The position numbers and the translations under genes are program-made. DNA of 64,000 bases from Shinella lacus (GTDB lineage: Bacteria > Pseudomonadota > Alphaproteobacteria > Rhizobiales > Rhizobiaceae), in NCBI RefSeq assembly GCF_010994755.1, contig NZ_WHSB02000016.1:1-64000 (forward strand). Reading direction: 5' to 3'. Position 1 is the stretch's first letter. Each line of letters begins with the position of its first letter. This document shows, piece by piece, positions 59,954-64,000 of the stretch. Below the pieces are notes generated by a model. That model did no database searches. It was not told the DNA's origin and saw only the letters and a program-made list of their open reading frames with translations.

Positions 59954-60210
59954 TGCGCTTCTCCTTCCCGCATAGTCACGCCTTTCCCGGCGGCGAGGTC
60001 CGGGTCGAGGATGCCGAGGCTGCAGAAGGCATGTGCGTGGTCGAGTTCGGCGACGGCATCGCCATGATTGGAGAATGGCATCCGGACGGCGACGACATTC
60101 AGCTTTCTGTCCCGGCCTATCGCACCGCCCGCGGTACGGATGTCGATGCGCGCCGCTGGCGGCTGGTCATGGACAAGGCTGGATCCTGGCGCTCGCGGCG
60201 ATCCGCATGA
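59953..60210 (+). CDS. small protein coupled to the SRAP gene
   Basis: An 85-residue, strand-rich protein (FPGGEVRVEDAEAAEGMCVV, then DIQLSVPAYRTARGTDVDAR). The ATG overlaps the SRAP stop by one base (TGATG), so it is co-translated. No family recognised. Confidence 0.6.
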   Translation: MRFSFPHSHAFPGGEVRVEDAEAAEGMCVVEFGDGIAMIGEWHPDGDDIQLSVPAYRTARGTDVDARRWRLVMDKAGSWRSRRSA

Positions 60211-60241
60211 CCGCCCCTCGCGCGAGCCTTCCCGAAATGAC

Positions 60242-60275
60242 GAAGGGCGCTCGACCCTTTCGGGGAGCGCCCTTC
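60242..60275. terminator. strong bidirectional terminator
   Basis: GAAGGGCGCTC (60242-60252) and GAGCGCCCTTC (60265-60275) pair perfectly over 11 bp, with a small inner stem in the loop. It separates the plus-strand repair genes from the convergent gene ending at 60325. Confidence 0.75.
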
Positions 60276-60324
60276 CGACCCGGACGACTGCGAACGCGCG
60301 ACGGATATCGTCGCTGCAGACAGT

Positions 60325-60576
60325 TCATCGATGACGGGCAGTGAGCGATAGATGGGGAAAGGCATCCGGGAAATCAAGGCCGTCGGGATTGCCGGTCGCC
60401 TGCAGCGGTGCATCGAGGCACGCATCGCAGATACCGCAGCCGTCATCGTCCATCGCCTGACCTGCCTGCCCGCAACAGATGCAGGCAGCCGCAGGGCGGG
60501 CAGCGTCGTCGCACCGGTGCGGCAGCATGATCTCGGCGGCGGGGTCAAAAAGGGTATCGATGGGAATTGTCTTCAT
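60325..60576 (-). CDS. small cysteine-rich (zinc-ribbon-like) protein
   Basis: An 83-residue protein with CICCGQAGQAMDDDGCGICD AC, that is two C-x2-C knuckles about 15 residues apart, a likely zinc site, plus LPHRCDDAARPAAAC before it. GGAGA is eight bases before the ATG at 60576. Function unknown; position among repair genes suggests a nucleic-acid role. Confidence 0.6.
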   Translation of the reverse strand: MKTIPIDTLFDPAAEIMLPHRCDDAARPAAACICCGQAGQAMDDDGCGICDACLDAPLQATGNPDGLDFPDAFPHLSLTARHR

Positions 60577-60756
60577 CGCGGTCGTCTCCAACGATCTTGA
60601 GCACAGATAGGAGCGCTCAAAATCTTTGCAATGGCAGGGAAAGACGCCCAGAGCGATCAAGTTGCCGCACACGTCCCTGGAGCTTCAAAGCGCGGGGAAC
60701 CTTTGTAATTCCGGGACGGTTTTCCCTCGAACCATCGCCCCGCCCGGAGCAGCTTC

Positions 60757-61539
60757 GTGAAACTCGCCACCTACAACGTCAACGGCATCAACGGCCGGCT
60801 TCCAGTCCTTCTGCGATGGCTGGAAGAAGACGCGCCCGACATCGTCTGCCTGCAGGAACTCAAATCGCCGGACGAGCGCTTTCCCCGGCGCGAACTTCAG
60901 CGAATGGGATACGAGGCCGTCTGGCATGGACAGAAAAGTTGGAACGGTGTCGCGATCCTCGCCAGGGATGCAACCCCCATCCTGACGCGCCGCGGCCTGC
61001 CTGGCGATGCCGACGACAGCCACAGCCGCTATATCGAGGCCGCCGTCGACGGCATCCTGGTCGGCTGCCTCTACCTGCCGAACGGCAATCCGGCGCCCGG
61101 TCCCAAATTCGACTACAAGCTGCGCTGGTTCGAGCGGCTCCGCACCTATGCGGCCGATCTGCTGGCGCTCGATCTTCCCGTCGCGCTGATCGGGGATTTC
61201 AATGTCATGCCGACGGAACTCGACGTCTATGCGCCGGAGCGCTGGCGCGACGACGCATTGTTCCGCCCCGAGGTCAGGTCAGCCTATGCGGACCTTCTCA
61301 CCCAGGGCTGGACCGACGCCGTCCGTCAGCTGCATCCGAAGGAACGCATCTACACCTTCTGGAAATACTGGCGACACTCCTTCGAACGTGACGCGGGCCT
61401 GCGCATCGACCATCTTCTCCTCAGCCCGGCGCTGGCACCCTGGCTTCGGAAGGCGAGCGTGCGGCGTGGTCCACGAGGCTGGGAGCACACCAGCGACCAC
61501 GCACCCGTCATGATCGAGATAGAGCCACCATCGGATTGA
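60757..61539 (+). CDS. xth: exodeoxyribonuclease III / AP endonuclease
   Basis: A 260-residue XthA-type nuclease that cleaves abasic sites and trims 3' ends. Motifs: KLATYNVNGINGRLP (Asn), DIVCLQELKSPDERFP (catalytic Glu), YLPNGNPAPGPKFDYKLRWF, VALIGDFNVMPTELDVY (Asp-Asn), LRIDHLLLSPAL and HTSDHAPVMIEI (Asp-His). It starts with GTG, with GGAG seven bases upstream. It ends two bases from the convergent gene at 61542. Confidence 0.93.
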   Translation: MKLATYNVNGINGRLPVLLRWLEEDAPDIVCLQELKSPDERFPRRELQRMGYEAVWHGQKSWNGVAILARDATPILTRRGLPGDADDSHSRYIEAAVDGILVGCLYLPNGNPAPGPKFDYKLRWFERLRTYAADLLALDLPVALIGDFNVMPTELDVYAPERWRDDALFRPEVRSAYADLLTQGWTDAVRQLHPKERIYTFWKYWRHSFERDAGLRIDHLLLSPALAPWLRKASVRRGPRGWEHTSDHAPVMIEIEPPSD

Positions 61540-61541
61540 GG

Positions 61542-62423
61542 TCAGGCGGAAGTGCGTCGGGTCGCCCGACGCTCGCGCGCCCTCGCCGTTCGACGCGCCT
61601 CGCGCAACTCCTCAAGGGTCGGTAGCCACCAGCCCCGCCGACGTTCTTGTTCTCCCGGTTCGACCTTCGACGGCCAGGTGTGGACAAGCTCGTCCAGCGA
61701 AGGCGTCTGCCAAACTCCCCAGACGTAATCCTCGGAGAGATCAGGATAGAGGTCGGCGATGTCTTCGCGCTCGACCACTTCGCCGGTGATATCGCTGACG
61801 ACGACAATCCCGTACGATGTCGTCGCAATCGGTCGGTCCAACGGAGGCAGATCGTCGGCGGGAAGCGGGATGCGCCGGCGCTTGCGTTCGGTCGTCCGGA
61901 GCCGGGACGTCCTCTCCTCGTCCGTCCCTTTACGCGCCTCGGCGCGCTTGCGCCGTTCTTCAGGCTCGCACCGCTTTGCTTCCGTCTCGATGACCTGCCA
62001 GCGATCAACGAGATGCTCATAGGAGGCGAAAGGCACCCGCCAGACCTTGTTGTCGCCGTCCCAACGGGCGAACGGCACCTGGCGGATTTCCTCGACCAGC
62101 TTGCGCGAATATGGCGTCTTGATGCGAAACCCTTCTCTGTCAACGCCGAGATAGGGGCTGAGGATCGGCTCGAACGCGAAGGCATCCCTGCCCTTCGCAT
62201 CGGCATAGGGATCGACACGGGACTCTTCCCTTGCCATCCAGCGATCGATGCGCCGCCGCGCGGTCTTTCCGGGGACGAGCCACGCCTTCCGTCGGTCGCT
62301 CCAGCGGGCGCGTGGAAAGGTTTCGCGAAACCGCTGCACCGTCATCCGATCGAACGGAAACGAGACGGCGGCGCGCTCGTCGTTCTCCATGGCGTCCTGG
62401 CCAATGTCGTCGCCGTCGACCAT
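61542..62423 (-). CDS. protein with two HARP-like repeats
   Basis: A 293-residue protein. Two related segments, residues about 20-65 (SFPFDRMTVQRFRETFPRAR, then W-S-x3-K-A-W-L-V-P) and about 95-145 (FRIKTPYSRKLVEEIRQVPF, then ARWDGDNKVWRVP), resemble the HARP repeat that lets SMARCAL1 bind forked DNA. A basic linker and an acidic/aromatic C-terminal part (DLYPDLSEDYVWGVWQTPSL) follow. There is no helicase domain. The start is uncertain: 62423 or an ATG 11 codons later. Fork- or junction-binding is inferred. Confidence 0.6.
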   Translation of the reverse strand: MVDGDDIGQDAMENDERAAVSFPFDRMTVQRFRETFPRARWSDRRKAWLVPGKTARRRIDRWMAREESRVDPYADAKGRDAFAFEPILSPYLGVDREGFRIKTPYSRKLVEEIRQVPFARWDGDNKVWRVPFASYEHLVDRWQVIETEAKRCEPEERRKRAEARKGTDEERTSRLRTTERKRRRIPLPADDLPPLDRPIATTSYGIVVVSDITGEVVEREDIADLYPDLSEDYVWGVWQTPSLDELVHTWPSKVEPGEQERRRGWWLPTLEELREARRTARARERRATRRTSA

Positions 62424-62622
62424 CCCATTGTCTTTCAGTTGCGGTTCTCAAGAAACGCACGCCAACTCGAAAAGATGCAGTGAATCAAAGGCATGATCGA
62501 GACTCGCAAAAAGCGAGGCGACGATCGCCTAAGTTATTGATTTCCGATTCTTTTCGACTCGGAACAAATTCGCAAGTGATTCGCTTGACTCGCTTTGGTT
62601 GCGTCGAGTCGGGAGTATCGAG

Positions 62623-63528
62623 ATGGCCGGTCATCGTGCCCAATGGAAGGGTTTCATCAAGTTCGGCGAGGTCAGTTGTGGGGTTGGCCTCTACACGGCC
62701 GCCAGCACGTCCGAGCGCATCTCGTTCCACACGATCAACAAAAAGACCGGCAATCGCGTCAACCGCGTCTTCATCGACAGCGACACCGGCAAGGAGGTCG
62801 AGCGCGAGGACCAGACCAAGGGCTTCGAGATCGAGAACGGCCAGTACATCATGATCGATCCCGAAGAGGTCGCAGCGACCATTCCGGACAGCAACAAGAC
62901 GCTGACGATTGAGGCCTTCATCCCCTGCTCCGATGTCGATGACGTCTATTTCGACAAGCCCTACTATCTCGTGCCGACTGACCGTGTTTCGTCGGACGCC
63001 TTCACCGCGCTCAGGGACGCCATGGAGAAGTCGAAGGTCGCCGCGGTCGCCCGCACGGTGTTGTTCCGGCGCATGCGCACCGTCCTGATCCGCACGCATG
63101 GCAAAGGCCTGATCGCCACGACCATGCAATACGACTATGAGGTTCGCTCCTCGGAAAAGGCATTCGAGGAGATACCGAAGCTGCGCATCAAGGGCGAAAT
63201 GCTGGATCTCGCCAAGCACATCATCGCCACCAAGAAGGGCACCTTCGATCCGGCGGCGTTCGACGATCGATACGAGACTGCCGTCGCTGAACTGGTGAAG
63301 ACCAAGATCGAGGGCAAGGCTCTGCCGAAGCGCAAGGAAGTCAAGGTGTCCAAGCCCGACGATCTGCTGGCTGCCTTGCGCGAAAGTGCCAGGATGCTGA
63401 AGGCCGATGACGACACGCCGAAGCGTTCCGCCGCCAATGCCAACAAGGGCGTCGGCCGCAAGCCGGCGGCGCGCGCCACCGCGTCGAAGGCGCGCAGCCC
63501 GGCGGCCGCACAGCGCAAAGCCGGTTGA
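62623..63528 (+). CDS. ku: Ku protein (non-homologous end joining), first copy
   Basis: A 301-residue bacterial Ku. WKGFIKFGEVSCGVGLYTA, ISFHTINKKTGNRVNRVFID, FDKPYYLVPTDRVSSDAFTA and LRDAMEKSKVAAVARTVLF match the Ku core ring. The C-terminal 60 residues are Lys/Ala-rich, as in many rhizobial Ku proteins. GGAG is seven bases before the ATG at 62623; an ATG eight codons earlier is less likely. Ku homodimers hold DNA ends for LigD. It is followed 11 bases later by a second Ku. Confidence 0.93.
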   Translation: MAGHRAQWKGFIKFGEVSCGVGLYTAASTSERISFHTINKKTGNRVNRVFIDSDTGKEVEREDQTKGFEIENGQYIMIDPEEVAATIPDSNKTLTIEAFIPCSDVDDVYFDKPYYLVPTDRVSSDAFTALRDAMEKSKVAAVARTVLFRRMRTVLIRTHGKGLIATTMQYDYEVRSSEKAFEEIPKLRIKGEMLDLAKHIIATKKGTFDPAAFDDRYETAVAELVKTKIEGKALPKRKEVKVSKPDDLLAALRESARMLKADDDTPKRSAANANKGVGRKPAARATASKARSPAAAQRKAG

Positions 63529-63539
63529 GGAGATAGATC

Positions 63540-64000
63540 ATGGCACCCCGCCCCTATTGGAAAGGCTATCTAAAGCTCTCACTCGTCACATGCCCCGTCT
63601 CAATGTCGCCGGCGACGTCGGAGAGCGACAAGGTCCGGTTTCACACCTTGAACCGGGAGACCGGCAACCGCGTCGTCTCGCAATATGTCGACGCCGTCAC
63701 GCGCAAGCCGGTGAAGGATGAGGACGAGGTGAAGGGTTATGCCCGCGGCGAGAACGACTATGTCCTGCTCACCGACGACGAGCTGGATGCGGTGGCGCTC
63801 GACACGGTGAAGACGATCGACATCGACACGTTCGTGCCGCGCGACAGCATCGAATGGATCTATCTGGAAAAGCCGCATTATCTCGTGCCCGACGATCCGG
63901 TCGGACACGAAGCTTTCGCCGTCATCCGCGACGCCATGGCGTCGGACAAGGTCTTTGGCGTGTCACGTCTGGTCATCGGCCGGCGCGAGCGAGCCGTCGT
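63540..64000 (+). CDS. ku: Ku protein, second copy (cut by window end)
   Basis: The first 153 residues of a second Ku. WKGYLKLSLVTCPVSMSPAT, VRFHTLNRETGNRVVSQYVD, LEKPHYLVPDDPVGHEAFAV and IRDAMASDKVFGVSRLVIG line up with the first copy but differ throughout, so this is an old duplication, possibly a heterodimer partner. GAGGAG is seven bases before the ATG. The 3' end lies beyond the window. A ligD gene might follow but is not seen. Confidence 0.92.
   Translation, partial: MAPRPYWKGYLKLSLVTCPVSMSPATSESDKVRFHTLNRETGNRVVSQYVDAVTRKPVKDEDEVKGYARGENDYVLLTDDELDAVALDTVKTIDIDTFVPRDSIEWIYLEKPHYLVPDDPVGHEAFAVIRDAMASDKVFGVSRLVIGRRERAV

Noticed and set aside
62480-62622. Short direct and inverted repeats (CGACTCG/CGAGTCG) upstream of the first ku
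   Set aside because: The arms are 7 bp and far apart, with overlapping TCGC-rich words; not distinct enough to call an operator.
1-64000. repABC or other replication/partition locus
   Set aside because: No RepA/RepB/RepC reading frames or matching partition sites were seen; the ParB-domain protein at 44560-46704 is too long and lacks a ParA partner.
1-64000. Mating-channel (virB/trb) genes, CRISPR arrays, rRNA and tRNA genes
   Set aside because: None could be recognised. Transfer would need a secretion channel encoded outside the window.

Overview
The window looks like a piece of a large conjugative or mobilizable replicon (megaplasmid or chromid) of a Rhizobiales bacterium in the Sinorhizobium/Rhizobium/Agrobacterium/Mesorhizobium range. 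The evidence is the GC-rich codon use, a Ti/pAt-type traA / oriT / traC-traD-traG arrangement, an imuA-imuB-dnaE2 cassette behind an alphaproteobacterial LexA box (GTTC-N7-GTTC), tandem bacterial Ku genes, and a long block of small plasmid genes with DUF736, DUF932, DUF1173 and DUF2493 features. No repABC, virB/trb, rRNA, tRNA or CRISPR locus was seen. All assignments come from reading the sequence; no database search was run.

Layout. (1) 0-5.8 kb: a four-gene polyamine-type ABC uptake operon, a small monooxygenase-fold protein and an aspartase-family lyase. (2) 5.8-8.2 kb: a possible IS66 scar, then a LuxR regulator, a LuxI acyl-homoserine-lactone synthase and a DUF2218 protein. A 20-bp dyad lies before luxR, and a hairpin covers the luxI ribosome binding site. 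(3) 8.2-18.3 kb: the DNA-processing part of a conjugation system. It holds a zeta-toxin/BID-domain fusion with a small partner gene, the giant relaxase-helicase TraA with two C-terminal BID-like repeats, an oriT matching the RSF1010/Ti nic class, and traC, traD and traG (coupling protein). (4) 18.4-48.5 kb: about 35 mostly small genes, of which all but six are on the minus strand and point towards oriT. They include an ArdB/KlcA antirestriction protein, a methylase/strawberry-notch helicase, a Toprim primase-like protein, a ParB-like protein, a GHKL ATPase, two PP-loop (PAPS-reductase-like) proteins, DUF2493/SLOG proteins and a ParDE toxin-antitoxin pair. (5) 49-50.4 kb: a DUF433/PIN-like toxin-antitoxin pair. 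(6) 50.4-64 kb: a DNA-repair island with dnaE2-imuB-imuA (SOS mutasome), a UvrD-like helicase, dinB, an SRAP/HMCES-type peptidase, exonuclease III, a protein with HARP-like repeats and two Ku genes, the second cut by the window end.

How the parts may work together. The nic sequence predicts that the plus strand is transferred with everything to the right of about 15.67 kb entering first. Region 4 would then be the leading region, its minus-strand genes could be read directly from the incoming strand, and its antirestriction and DNA-handling genes fit an establishment role. Eight of these minus-strand genes carry a GC-rich hairpin only 21-29 nt before the start codon, too close for a separate promoter in between. 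Two small genes have single-base frameshifts, and one DUF736 gene has a decayed inverted copy beside it.
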